Source: Oscillospiraceae bacterium (GTDB taxonomy: Bacteria > Bacillota > Clostridia > Oscillospirales > Oscillospiraceae). From it: a stretch of 47,652 nt of DNA. Location: assembly GCA_910575505.1 (NCBI GenBank), contig CAJTFK010000024.1, forward strand, positions 13,584 to 61,235, read 5' to 3'. The notes below the pieces were generated by a model. The model made no database searches, was not told the origin of the DNA, and saw only the letters and a list, made by a program, of their open reading frames with translations. The translations under genes and the position numbers were made by a program. Positions 1-6,888 of the stretch are shown in pieces (position 1 is the first letter of the stretch; each line of letters begins with the position of its first letter).

Positions 1-2
1 GG

Positions 3-200
3 CAGGAGCAGGGCATCGCGGCGGCAAGGGCCCGGGGCGTCCGCTTCGGCAGACCGCCGCTGTCGCCGCCGGAGAACTTTGCCGCCATCGTGAGGGCGTG
101 GGAGGAGAAGCGTCTGCCCCTGGCGGAGGCTCTGACCCAGTGCGGCATGAGCGAGGCGACATTTTACCGCCGTCTGCGAAGCTACCGGCTGAGGCGGTAG
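3..200 (+). CDS. Serine recombinase/resolvase, C-terminal part (cut by window start)
   Basis: The last 65 residues of a small serine recombinase. The E-helix signature GIAAARARGVRFGRP is followed by a short helix-turn-helix (SEATFYRRLRSY) and a stop at 198-200. In resolvases and invertases this part lies after the catalytic domain, crosses the minor groove at the recombination site and recognises its outer half through the HTH. The catalytic serine lies upstream of the window. A palindrome with TGTC at both outer ends sits 18 bp after the stop, as expected for a nearby res-like site. It could equally be a DNA invertase; the visible part does not distinguish these. Confidence 0.85.
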   Translation, partial: QEQGIAAARARGVRFGRPPLSPPENFAAIVRAWEEKRLPLAEALTQCGMSEATFYRRLRSYRLRR

Positions 201-218
201 CCGGGCAGAAAAGGGCGG

Positions 219-244
219 CTGTCAAAATGTACACATTTTGACAG
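219..244. promoter_or_regulatory. Perfect 12+2+12 palindrome, possible resolvase (res-like) site or operator
   Basis: The arm CTGTCAAAATGT is repeated as its exact reverse complement across a 2-bp AC centre. Each arm begins with TGTC near its outer end, as in Tn3/gamma-delta resolvase half-sites. A third copy of the arm lies at 353-364, beside the promoter of the next gene. The site could be a recombination site for the preceding recombinase or an operator. Confidence 0.55.
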
Positions 245-309
245 GAGCCAGTTCTTCCAGATACAGGAAAAACATTCCATAAGGACCTGTGATTTCTTCT
301 CAGAAGCTC

Positions 310-339
310 TTGAAAAAGCAAAATACTCCATGCTATAAT
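310..339 (+). promoter_or_regulatory. Promoter for the 403-882 gene
   Basis: TTGAAA at 310-315, an 18-bp spacer and TATAAT at 334-339. The TGC just before the -10 makes it an extended -10. It is a near-consensus sigma-A promoter, and the repeated half-site at 353-364 falls at the expected start of transcription. Confidence 0.75.
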
Positions 340-352
340 AAAAAAACAACGG

Positions 353-368
353 CTGTCAAAATGTGTAC
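353..368 (+). promoter_or_regulatory. Half-site repeat of the 219-244 palindrome
   Basis: CTGTCAAAATGT followed by GTAC. The first 12 bases are identical to the left arm at 219-230, 134 bp away. It starts 13 bp after the -10, so a protein bound here would block initiation. Confidence 0.6.
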
Positions 369-402
369 TTTATGGCAAGAACCGCGGACAGGGGTGATGG
401 TT

Positions 403-882
403 ATGGAAACACGATGGACAGGGTACGCGGACCGGAACCGGGCCCTTTCCGGCGGTCCGGCCAGCTTCCTGGTCCGTTTTTCCGGCAGAGACCGCGGAAC
501 GCTCTGGTCGGCCTTCAGCGAGATACCCCGGACGTTCCGGGGACTGGAGGAGCTGGTCTCCGAGATGGAGAAGGAGATGGAGGCCACCGGCCATCCGGCG
601 CAGGAGCCGGGGCTGGAAGAGGTGGTGCGGGCCGCTCCAGTCTGGACGTTTCGGAACGGCGCGGAAGGCGTCCGGCGTGGCGATCTGCAGGCCGTGACCA
701 TACAGGTCCGCCGCCGCCAGCGCGGCGGCATGCAGGGCGAGGTTCAAATCTGCGGGACCGGCTGGACGGCATGCTTCCGCAGCGGAAGGGATCTGGTGTC
801 CCTGCTCCGGACCGCCGCAGGACCCGGGGAATCCTTTCAGAGGTCTTCCTCCGGAAAAAAGCAGGGGCAGAGGACAAAATAG
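403..882 (+). CDS. Small conserved-looking hypothetical protein
   Basis: 159 residues. ATG 403 is chosen because AGGGG lies about 8 bp upstream; ATG 397 in the same frame is possible but has no spacing to a ribosome binding site. I do not recognise a named family. The C-terminal half (VTIQVRRRQRGGMQGEVQ, then CFRSGRDLVSLL) resembles a short beta-sheet protein found beside recombinases in Oscillospiraceae, where a pattern like WQG-V then FRS-EL--L recurs; that resemblance is from memory. It is soluble, with no signal peptide or membrane segment. The extended -10 promoter and repeated half-site suggest tight regulation. The last 25 residues are low complexity and basic. Confidence 0.5.
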   Translation: METRWTGYADRNRALSGGPASFLVRFSGRDRGTLWSAFSEIPRTFRGLEELVSEMEKEMEATGHPAQEPGLEEVVRAAPVWTFRNGAEGVRRGDLQAVTIQVRRRQRGGMQGEVQICGTGWTACFRSGRDLVSLLRTAAGPGESFQRSSSGKKQGQRTK

Positions 883-1002
883 CGCTGCTTCAAACTCCGC
901 CGGAGAGCCTGGAGGCCCCGGCATTCAGAGGGTGGAAGCCCTGGGGCCCGGAAAACGGCATCCCCGGGCCCTGCCGGCGCGAAAGAGTCTCCCCTGTAAA
1001 CT

Positions 1003-1046
1003 GTTACGAAATCGTAACACATTTCGACACGGGAATGTGCTATAGT
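1003..1046 (+). promoter_or_regulatory. Palindrome and extended -10 upstream of ssrA
   Basis: GTTACGA-AA-TCGTAAC (1003-1018) is a perfect 7-bp inverted repeat. It is followed by TGC TATAGT (-10 at 1041-1046). The -35 position (about 1018-1023) has no consensus, so the extended -10, or an activator at the palindrome, would carry the promoter. The distance to mature tmRNA is about 135 nt, which would be removed by 5' processing. Confidence 0.5.
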
Positions 1047-1187
1047 ATTAAGAGCTTTCTACCCAGGCGGCCCAAAAGCGCTGCCGCGCCCTGCGGCGCG
1101 GGAACGGAGGGCAAAGAAGCGGAGCGCGGTTCCGGAAGCCGGAGGACGGCGGGAACAGGGCGAAGCGGATGCTGCCCGGATCAAGAC

Positions 1188-1551
1188 GGGGGTGTAAGGG
1201 TTTCGACGGGGGTATGGAGGCGGGACCAGCGGGCGGCGGCGCCTGACCGCCATAAAACGGGCAATTATAAATTAAATAACAACAACACTGTTGCTGTTGC
1301 TGCCTGATTAAGGCAGCCGTCCGACCCGGGAGGACCGCGAACCGGGAAGGGCGTCGTTTAGCGGTAAATGTGCGTACGGTAAGCTTTGCCCGTGCCACAC
1401 ATGATGAAGCTCACCTGACCTGACCGGCGTGACGGCTTGCCGTCAGGAAGGGGAACGGGAGGAGAGAGACCTCCGCAATAACCGTCTGCGCCCGGAGAAA
1501 GTCCCGTTTAAGTGCTTTCGGACGCGGGTTCAACTCCCGCCACCTCCACCA
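1188..1551 (+). ncRNA. ssrA: tmRNA (transfer-messenger RNA)
   Basis: One-piece tmRNA that rescues stalled ribosomes with SmpB and tags the nascent peptide for proteolysis. The 5' end GGGGGTGTAAGGGTTTCGAC pairs with 3' CACCTCC, and CCA is encoded at 1549-1551. The T-arm is GCGGGTTCAACTCCCGC. The tag reading frame begins at about 1260 (GGC resume codon) and ends at TGA 1305-1307. It gives GNYKLNNNNTVAVAA, with the hydrophobic VAVAA end typical of protease-recognised tags. Length is 364 nt, normal for Firmicutes. Low-GC accessory DNA begins right after CCA, consistent with ssrA being used as an integration site. Confidence 0.95.
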
Positions 1552-1572
1552 AACGTTAGGTATACGAACACC

Positions 1573-1887
1573 ATGTCAAACATCAGTCTGGCGGTGTATC
1601 GTAACGTGTTCGTCCTCATAGTTCATACAGACGACTATGAGGACGGCACGCGCCTACAAAGTAAACGTGCCACATATAAAGAGATTCAGACGTGGGTTAA
1701 GCAGAAATACGGCTTTCATGTCAGCAATCTCAGCATATCGCAGGCCAAGGAAAAATACGGACTTGCCAAGACTGAGTATAAGGGTTATGCGGGTGCCGAA
1801 GGACATTATATCCCCAAACTGCCCCCGGAGAAAGAGGCGGCAATTTGCGAGGCATGTATCTGGTTTGAACCAATGAAAAGGCAGTGA
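1573..1887 (+). pseudogene. C-terminal fragment of a mobile-element/RNA methyltransferase-type protein
   Basis: Up to 104 residues if ATG 1573 is used, but there is no ribosome binding site there. The recognisable part is RATYKEIQTWVKQKYGFHV...SQAKEKYG...LPPEKEAAI. It resembles the short accessory domain (ATYEEIKAYV..KYGFKVSSLYI..VK..G) found at the C-termini of several Clostridia proteins, including RlmD-type RNA methyltransferases; this is from memory. The N-terminal portion of such a protein is absent and the sequence starts about 20 bp after ssrA. It is probably a truncated remnant left by integration. Its first codons cover an 11-bp inverted repeat. Confidence 0.5.
1612..1644. repeat. 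11-bp inverted repeat 60 bp downstream of ssrA
   Basis: GTCCTCATAGT (1612-1622) and its exact complement ACTATGAGGAC (1634-1644) are separated by 11 bp. Outer CGTG (1605-1608) and CACG (1647-1650) extend it. The place, just inside the accessory DNA beside ssrA, fits an integrase-binding site or a transcript hairpin. Confidence 0.5.
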
Positions 1888-1962
1888 TTTCTATGGGGAA
1901 GCGGGTTAGAAGACCGGCTCTTTTTTGCAATAGTCACTCAAATAAGATTGAATCTCATTATT

Positions 1963-1996
1963 CCGCTGGTCCCGGCATGGGGCCAGCGGATTTTTT
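1963..1996 (+). terminator. Rho-independent terminator
   Basis: CCGCTGGTCCC (1963-1973) pairs with GGGGCCAGCGG (1979-1989) through one G-T wobble, with a 5-nt loop. A TTTTTT run at 1991-1996 follows. It would end transcription coming from ssrA and the fragment at 1573-1887. Confidence 0.8.
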
Positions 1997-2055
1997 GCGT
2001 CCCGGAAAGGACGCCAGGGACCGAGCTGGAGAATCTATGAAAAGGGTATTGCACT

Positions 2056-2259
2056 ATGACAGTGAAAGCGTATATCCACAGCCTGAAAAACCATGAGCAT
2101 GACCGCCATATGCTGGGAGAAGCCGAGATTGTCAATCGTATCAAGGATAACCTGTATCTGGCCGAGTATAACGGTGTTCGCTGTACCGCCATCTTCAATC
2201 CGTTCGCCGGAGCGTTTTTCGTGGATGATGTATACGGCATCGTCCAAAGTGCGAGATGA
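2056..2259 (+). CDS. Small mobile-element-associated hypothetical protein
   Basis: 67 residues. The core NRIKDNLYLAEYNGVRCTAI then NPFAGAFFVDDVYG is a pattern I associate with short proteins in clostridial conjugative elements, but I cannot name a function. It has no membrane segment. AAGGG about 9 bp upstream of ATG 2056 is a fair ribosome binding site. The next gene starts 16 bp after its stop, so the two are probably co-transcribed. Confidence 0.65.
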   Translation: MTVKAYIHSLKNHEHDRHMLGEAEIVNRIKDNLYLAEYNGVRCTAIFNPFAGAFFVDDVYGIVQSAR

Positions 2260-2274
2260 AAGGAGGACTGCAAA

Positions 2275-2706
2275 ATGAACGAGTACCAGAAACTGCGGGA
2301 CCGGCAGCAGCAGGAGTTCAACGCTCTGCCCCTGGGCTTTGCGTTCAGCGATAAGCAGTTCCGCGAGGTAATGCAGGGATGGGGCCTTGACCTTGAGAAG
2401 GACACAGATAAGATCTATTCTATCGGCCACGGTGGGTTTGTGCAGAAGAAAGATGCTGAGCAGCTGCACACCACCACGGCACGGCACAAGGCGGAGCTTT
2501 CCGCAGCCATCGCAGCAGACCAGACCGGCGATGGGTTTATCTGTGATATGTTCCGCTGTGAGTTGGATAACCACAAGTACAGCTACACCACGGACCTGTC
2601 CGATACCATGGACGCCCTGGGCTATACCCCGGCGGACATCAACGCAGACAGGCGGCTCCTTCACGGTTTGGAGCGGGCCTGTTCGGCGATTCTGGCATCT
2701 GCGTAA
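2275..2706 (+). CDS. DUF7659-like mobile-element protein
   Basis: 143 residues, preceded by AAAGGAGG 8 bp before ATG 2275. The N-terminus MNEYQKLRDRQQQEFNALP and the following FAFSDKQFREVMQGWGL match a small family of accessory proteins in Firmicutes integrative elements (I believe DUF7659). No enzymatic motif is visible. It probably shares a transcript with the gene at 2056. A large hairpin zone begins 27 bp after the stop. The role is unknown; the family's constant company is conjugation and maintenance genes of integrated elements, none of which survive intact here. Confidence 0.65.
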   Translation: MNEYQKLRDRQQQEFNALPLGFAFSDKQFREVMQGWGLDLEKDTDKIYSIGHGGFVQKKDAEQLHTTTARHKAELSAAIAADQTGDGFICDMFRCELDNHKYSYTTDLSDTMDALGYTPADINADRRLLHGLERACSAILASA

Positions 2707-2732
2707 CTGGATGCCGGTCCGCCTACCAGATG

Positions 2733-2756
2733 CACACGTGGGCCTGCCCACGTGTG
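2733..2756. repeat. Perfect 11+2+11 palindrome
   Basis: CACACGTGGGC and its exact complement GCCCACGTGTG flank a 2-bp CT centre. It is followed within 7 bp by a second hairpin. No T-run follows, so a DNA-binding or cruciform role is as likely as a terminator. Confidence 0.7.
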
Positions 2757-2762
2757 GGACCC

Positions 2763-2804
2763 TGGGGACATGTTCACCCGCTGCGGCGGGCAAACCTGTC
2801 CCCA
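2763..2804. repeat. Long imperfect hairpin
   Basis: TGGGGACA (2763-2770) pairs with TGTCCCCA (2797-2804). Inside, CCCGC and GCGGG pair across a TGC loop, giving a two-level stem. No T-run follows. Confidence 0.65.
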
Positions 2805-2834
2805 AGGTTATTTTTGTCTCTCTTTCCCAAGTCA

Positions 2835-2949
2835 AATACAGGCTGGAGGGGCTTGTGTCGGCTGTGTCAGCTATTTTTATTACTGTTGCTAAGAAAATTT
2901 TTTGTAGAGCTAATAGAATTAGCGGACACATCTGACACAACCCTGTATT
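2835..2949. repeat. Large inverted repeat with paired TGTGTC motifs
   Basis: AATACAGG (2835-2842) and CCTGTATT (2942-2949) form the outer arms. The inner arms each contain two TGTGTC motifs 3 bp apart: TGTGTCGGCTGTGTC at 2854-2868, and its near-complement in 2924-2939. The arms flank an AT-rich centre (2870-2920). The gene at 2971 starts 21 bp after the right arm. The layout resembles an operator or replication/partition site with a symmetric bound protein. Confidence 0.6.
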
Positions 2950-2970
2950 GCCGATAAAAGGAGGACTTGC

Positions 2971-3414
2971 ATGGAAATTAAGCAAATTCCCCTGTCTGAG
3001 CTCCTGCACAATCTGGCGGGTAATCAGGCAGCGCACCCGGAGTATGACGGGGCCGTTGTCCGGAGCATGGCCCGGATGCTTATTGTAAGCTACCTTGGCG
3101 CCGGTGCCTTTCGCAGTTTCCTGAAAGATACGGAAGTACGTGAAGACCTCCCGTATCAGGAGGCGGCAGGGGTTATCGCTGACCGTATGTCCACCGGGCA
3201 GAAGACGCCGGGGGGCGTGAGCTGGGCTGTCGGTATCCTTGTCAGACCTGTTGTCCAAATCCAAAGAGCCTATGACGAGCATAATACAGCCCTGCTTCCG
3301 CACTGTTTGCCGGAAAAAGCTGTGTCCCGCCGCGAACATCTTGCAAGCCGTTTGGAACATGCCAAAACAATCGTGGGGCCTCCCCATAATTGTGACCGTC
3401 TTCCCAGACTATAA
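2971..3414 (+). CDS. Hypothetical protein of the accessory segment
   Basis: 147 residues, with AAAGGAGG 7 bp before ATG 2971, the best start signal in this segment. I do not recognise a family. The N-terminal 100 residues are rich in short hydrophobic helices (ARMLIVSYLGAGAFRSFL, GVSWAVGILVRPVVQIQRA); the last 40 are polar and basic and may run past a decayed end. The large TGTGTC inverted repeat directly upstream suggests dedicated regulation. Nothing intact follows for about 1 kb, so this may be the truncated first gene of a lost operon. Confidence 0.5.
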   Translation: MEIKQIPLSELLHNLAGNQAAHPEYDGAVVRSMARMLIVSYLGAGAFRSFLKDTEVREDLPYQEAAGVIADRMSTGQKTPGGVSWAVGILVRPVVQIQRAYDEHNTALLPHCLPEKAVSRREHLASRLEHAKTIVGPPHNCDRLPRL

Positions 3415-3468
3415 TCTCGAAATCGCAAGATTCGCCTTCCTGCCTGACGGCTCTGTTATACTTTAGAG

Positions 3469-3603
3469 ATGAATCCACAGTTAAATTCGACGCTGCAATT
3501 GTCCCCAGAAATTCTAAGGAAGCACAGAATAAAGCAGGAGGAATTCCGGCAAGCAGTCAAAAGCAATGGTAAAAGTGAAATAAAAGAGCAAATACGAGGG
3601 TAA
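3469..3603 (+). CDS. Possible 44-residue small protein or remnant
   Basis: The frame reads MNPQLNSTLQLSPEI... and is rich in charged helix-forming residues up to TAA 3601-3603. There is no clear ribosome binding site; TATACT lies at 3457-3462, so any transcript would be nearly leaderless. I do not recognise it. It may be the N-terminus of a deleted gene. Confidence 0.25.
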   Translation: MNPQLNSTLQLSPEILRKHRIKQEEFRQAVKSNGKSEIKEQIRG

Positions 3604-4273
3604 TTTTCTCGTTTTCCATTCTCCATCCTGCCAAAAGGGCGAAAAACCCTAAGCGGAGGATAGAGAGCCGCCCGCCCTGGCAAGCATATACAGATTCACG
3701 CTGGCGAAAAATACGTGCAAGCGGTTCAGGTTCTTTCTCAGTCCCCCTGTGACCACAGAACCTGCCACAGACGGGCCGGAACACACGGACAACAGTCCAT
3801 TAAAGATGCTTACAGATGAAGCGAACTCCAGCAGAAATAGCTAAGGCGAAGAAAAATGCCGCCTTCTTCTGCCGTGACACAAAGGTAAGCGAATCCGCTG
3901 ACTGTCATGGCCTGCCGGTTTTGCTTTGGCCTTTGCTGTATCTGTCCGGCTTCATGCGGACCCCCGGAGTGTATTTCCGGCCCCGCAGGGGACGGGGGAA
4001 GAGAAGAAAAGCCGCCTCCGCCTGGAGCAATTCAGGAGAGACGGCTTGCTTTTGCAAATCTTATTAAATGGGGCTTGCTATTTCAAAGTCATAAGCGTAA
4101 AATAGGCGGTGAGGAAAACTGAATAGTGCGGTGGGCATAGGGAGCGCCAACTCCCCATGCCCTATGCGGACACTAGCGCTGTCCACACAACGATGAAATT
4201 CGCACCACGGGATTATTATACCCTCTGCTGTAATCTTTGGCAAGAGGGGAAACCGCTGTGTTGCTATTATAAC
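3604..4273. other. Decayed accessory DNA without a supportable gene
   Basis: I see no frame with a start signal and protein-like composition. Short stretches such as RTPAEIAKAKKNAAF (from about 3819) look like fragments of lost genes. Composition is mixed and unlike the flanking core. Confidence 0.5.
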
Positions 4274-4319
4274 ATCGTGTCGTGTTGGGATTATTGCGTC
4301 CGCACGGCACGATTTTTGT
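4274..4319 (+). terminator. Terminator-like hairpin, possible attenuator upstream of the SLH gene
   Basis: ATCGTGTCGTG (4274-4284) pairs with CACGGCACGAT (4303-4313) with one mismatch, followed by TTTTTGTTTT. An extended -10 (TGC TATTAT at 4265-4270) lies immediately upstream, so a transcript begun there would meet the hairpin at once. Confidence 0.55.
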
Positions 4320-4323
4320 TTTC

Positions 4324-4425
4324 CTCACGGCAAGTTCCCAGCGTATCCCCAGATTCTTCCCCCAGCAAAGCAGGAAGGGGGACGGTTGACCGTCCCCCTG
4401 ACCCTGCCTGATACCTTGCCGTGAG
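4324..4425 (+). repeat. Nested inverted repeats in the leader of the SLH gene
   Basis: The outer arms are CTCACGGCAAG (4324-4334) and CTTGCCGTGAG (4415-4425), perfect over 11 bp. Between them lies a second perfect palindrome, AGGGGGACGGT-TG-ACCGTCCCCCT (4376-4399). The outer arm ends 28 bp before the start codon at 4454, so the structure would sit in the mRNA leader. Confidence 0.65.
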
Positions 4426-4453
4426 AAAAACTGATTTGAGAAAGGACGCAAAC

Positions 4454-5920
4454 ATGAAACAACCGAATATGCGCACCCATAACCACATCCGCCGTCTTAT
4501 TGCGGCAGCTCTTGCGATTATTATGGCACTGTCCCTGTCCGTCTCGGCCTTCGCCGTCGAGTATGACACGCACATCGACCCCAACTGTCCGGTTTGCAAT
4601 CCCGGCGTCACGCAGGATTCCAAGCTCAACGCAATTTCTGACGCTCTCGCGGCTGTCCTGAGTTTCAGCGACGTATCCAGCACGCACACGTTCCATGACG
4701 CGATTATCTGGTGCGCAAACCAGAGCATCGTCGGCGGCTATACAGACGGTTCGTTCAAGCCCGCCAACACTGTATCCAGGTCCAACTTCGTCGTCATGCT
4801 GTCCAGAGCGTTCTATGCCAATGACATCAAGAAGTACACCAACGACTTCACCCTGTCCTTCGGCTCGTTCTACCCCAACTATCTCGCGTTGAAGAACAAC
4901 GGCATCTGGGAAAACGTCAGCTTTAATACTGGCAGCATTTACGATTCCGGCTTCGCCACGAGCATGAACAAGGGCATCTCCCGGTATGACATGGCCCAAC
5001 TCATGACCAACATCATGACCAAGCAGGGCTTCTCTGCCAATAATTCCGATAAGAACGCAGCTATCAACAAGATTACAGACTATTCTAGCATCCCCAGCCA
5101 GTACCGTGACGCGGTCACCAACGTGTATGCCCTCGGCATCATCGGCGGTTATTCTGACGGTTCTTTTAACGGCGATGGCATCATGAACCGCGGACAGGCC
5201 GCTGTCGTAATCTACCGCATGATGCAGTACACTGGCAACTCCGGCGGAAATATCACCAATCCTGACCCTGAGACTCCCGTAGACCCCAACACTGGTGAAG
5301 TTGTCTGCGCCTGCGTATCTATCCACGGCAAGCTCTGCGAGATTTGCCACACGGCTCAAACCGGAAACACGACTCCCGTAGAGCCTGAAAAACCTGAGAA
5401 GCCCGAGACTCCCAGCACTCCTGCTGCCGGCACTCTGACCAACGGCAAACCCATCACGGTCGAGAACGTGACGGAACTCATGAACGAGCTTCGCGCCCAA
5501 TATCCCAGAAACACTGACGCTGGCAGATACAACGGACCTGCTGCTATTCGCCAAATTACCAAAACGTATACGTTTACCGGAAACTCCGGAACTACCAGCA
5601 CCAGCATTGGATGTGGCGGATGGGCCGCTCGGGTGTTCAACTATATCTTCGGCCAAGACGTTACCTTCCGGCGCGTCAGCTATGACGAAGCCCGTGTCGG
5701 TGACCTCCTCATCGAAGTAGACAATCAGGGTTATGCGACACATGTTGCCATTGTCAGCACCAGAAAAACTATCAATGGCATTCCGAACATGCTCTGCACC
5801 ACTGACGCAAACGTTAATAATGGCGGTGTAAACGTTATGCTATGGGACCTTGGTAGACCAGACCCTGACAAGTACGGATTCGACTGGTCTTATGACATTT
5901 ACACCGCATACCCCGACTAA
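4454..5920 (+). CDS. S-layer-homology protein with papain-like C-terminal domain
   Basis: 488 residues. ATG 4454 is chosen because GAAAGGA lies about 8 bp upstream; GTG 4421 is in frame without one. A signal peptide (basic MRTHNHIRR, hydrophobic run, AFA) is followed by SLH-type repeats, GYTDGSFKPANTVSRSNFV and GYSDGSFNGDGIMNRGQAAV being the clearest, which in this family bind cell-wall polysaccharide. A P-, E- and T-rich linker follows, with a CAC...CEIC cysteine cluster. The last 150 residues carry SIGCGGWAARVF, then VGDLL...YATHVAIVS and a later TTDAN. This is the Cys-His-Asp/Asn order of papain-like NlpC/CHAP peptidases. It is probably surface-anchored and acts on peptide or wall substrates. 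The same architecture recurs at 10305. Codon use is less GC-rich than in the core. Confidence 0.8.
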   Translation: MKQPNMRTHNHIRRLIAAALAIIMALSLSVSAFAVEYDTHIDPNCPVCNPGVTQDSKLNAISDALAAVLSFSDVSSTHTFHDAIIWCANQSIVGGYTDGSFKPANTVSRSNFVVMLSRAFYANDIKKYTNDFTLSFGSFYPNYLALKNNGIWENVSFNTGSIYDSGFATSMNKGISRYDMAQLMTNIMTKQGFSANNSDKNAAINKITDYSSIPSQYRDAVTNVYALGIIGGYSDGSFNGDGIMNRGQAAVVIYRMMQYTGNSGGNITNPDPETPVDPNTGEVVCACVSIHGKLCEICHTAQTGNTTPVEPEKPEKPETPSTPAAGTLTNGKPITVENVTELMNELRAQYPRNTDAGRYNGPAAIRQITKTYTFTGNSGTTSTSIGCGGWAARVFNYIFGQDVTFRRVSYDEARVGDLLIEVDNQGYATHVAIVSTRKTINGIPNMLCTTDANVNNGGVNVMLWDLGRPDPDKYGFDWSYDIYTAYPD

Positions 5921-5930
5921 TTTTCCAAAA

Positions 5931-5968
5931 TGGCCCACACGCTGTAAAGCGTGTGGGCCATTGTTTTT
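5931..5968 (+). terminator. Rho-independent terminator of the SLH gene
   Basis: TGGCCCACACGC (5931-5942) and GCGTGTGGGCCA (5949-5960) form a perfect 12-bp stem with a 6-nt loop. It is followed by TTGTTTTT. Confidence 0.9.
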
Positions 5969-6045
5969 AAAACATACACCGTATTGAATGACACAAAGGA
6001 GACCACTAATATGAATCAACTCAACAAAATACAGTTCATATCAGA

Positions 6046-6083
6046 CCGCCGTGGGCTGCAAAGCCTGCGGCGGCCATTTTTTG
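6046..6083 (+). terminator. Terminator at the edge of the accessory segment
   Basis: CCGCCGTGGGCT (6046-6057) pairs with AGCCTGCGGCGG (6062-6073) around a GCAA tetraloop, followed by CCATTTTTTG. A short frame starting at ATG 6011, after AAAGGAG, runs into it. That frame is probably the truncated start of a lost gene, or a leader peptide. Confidence 0.7.
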
Positions 6084-6144
6084 CATTGGCGGCGGAAACA
6101 TCTGCGCCGGGGGGAAGCCGGATTCCGCTTTGCGTGCGGGGAGG

Positions 6145-6822
6145 CTATGCCTGGGGCGGGTGCTCCAGGTCCAGCCGTCGGAGTCCCGCGATGTCCGTCA
6201 CCGGCAGGGAGAACACCAGGGACTGGGCCTCGGTCTGCATCCCGGCCTGATCCATCACCGCCTTCATGATGGGGCGGCGCTTCTCCGCCTCCGCCAGGAT
6301 AAAAACCAGCTCCTTTTCCGCAGCGATGGACACGCCGAAGAATTTTTTGGCCAGCTCCGTACCGGTGCCCTTGGCGTGGACGCTGGTGCCGCCGCCGGCT
6401 CCGGCGGACCGGGCGGCATTCATCACCTGGTCGGTCCGGCCCCGGTTGGTGATGACGATAATCAGCTCGTGGGTGCGTTCCTGCTCCATGGATTCCTCCC
6501 CCTCCTGCGGCAATAGATAGTCCCGGGCACGGGCCCCGCCGATGCTGGCAATGGGCACGGTCATCAGGATGCCCCGGCCCGGCACGTCCAGCCACAGGTC
6601 CCGCTCCGCCCGGCGGACCAGGCGGCGGGAATTGGGGGCCGCCAGCATCAGGACGGCCTTTTCCGTGGCCTCCAGACCCAGACAGTCCAGAATTTCCGTG
6701 GTGGCCGTGCCCCGGCCCGGCGCAGCCAGCACCAGGGGGATGCCCTGGCTCTGAAACCAGGCGGCGAACTCCCCGCCCCGGCTCCGGTCCGTAATGGTAA
6801 TCATGAGAACGGCTCCGCCCAT
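6145..6822 (-). CDS. Tandem P-II (GlnB-like) domain protein
   Basis: 225 residues. ATG 6822 is chosen because AAGGGGGAG precedes it; in-frame ATGs at 6843 and further inside are alternatives. Two P-II-type ferredoxin folds follow each other. The second is clearest: HELIIVITNRGRTDQVMNAA, a T-loop-like GTGTELAKKFFGVS, then EKELVFILAEAEKRRPIM. P-II proteins sense nucleotides or metabolites and gate membrane transporters. The gene lies 66 bp downstream of the DUF1538 gene on the same strand, so it most likely regulates that transporter. A fused double P-II differs from the usual 112-residue trimer-forming protein. Confidence 0.8.
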   Translation of the reverse strand: MGGAVLMITITDRSRGGEFAAWFQSQGIPLVLAAPGRGTATTEILDCLGLEATEKAVLMLAAPNSRRLVRRAERDLWLDVPGRGILMTVPIASIGGARARDYLLPQEGEESMEQERTHELIIVITNRGRTDQVMNAARSAGAGGGTSVHAKGTGTELAKKFFGVSIAAEKELVFILAEAEKRRPIMKAVMDQAGMQTEAQSLVFSLPVTDIAGLRRLDLEHPPQA

Positions 6823-6888
6823 GGCCCTCTCCCCCTTTTTCATTTTTATGTATGGCGGACGGTTTTCGGAAGCGCCGCGGACCGGCGC

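Noticed and set aside
363..1307. A 314-codon open frame covering the start of tmRNA
   Set aside because: It is GC-driven, overlaps the 403-882 gene in another frame and contains the tmRNA 5' half including the tag; no start signal.
6011..6250. A 79-codon gene after AAAGGAG at 6011
   Set aside because: It runs straight through a strong terminator into DNA antisense to the P-II gene; at most a leader or truncated start.
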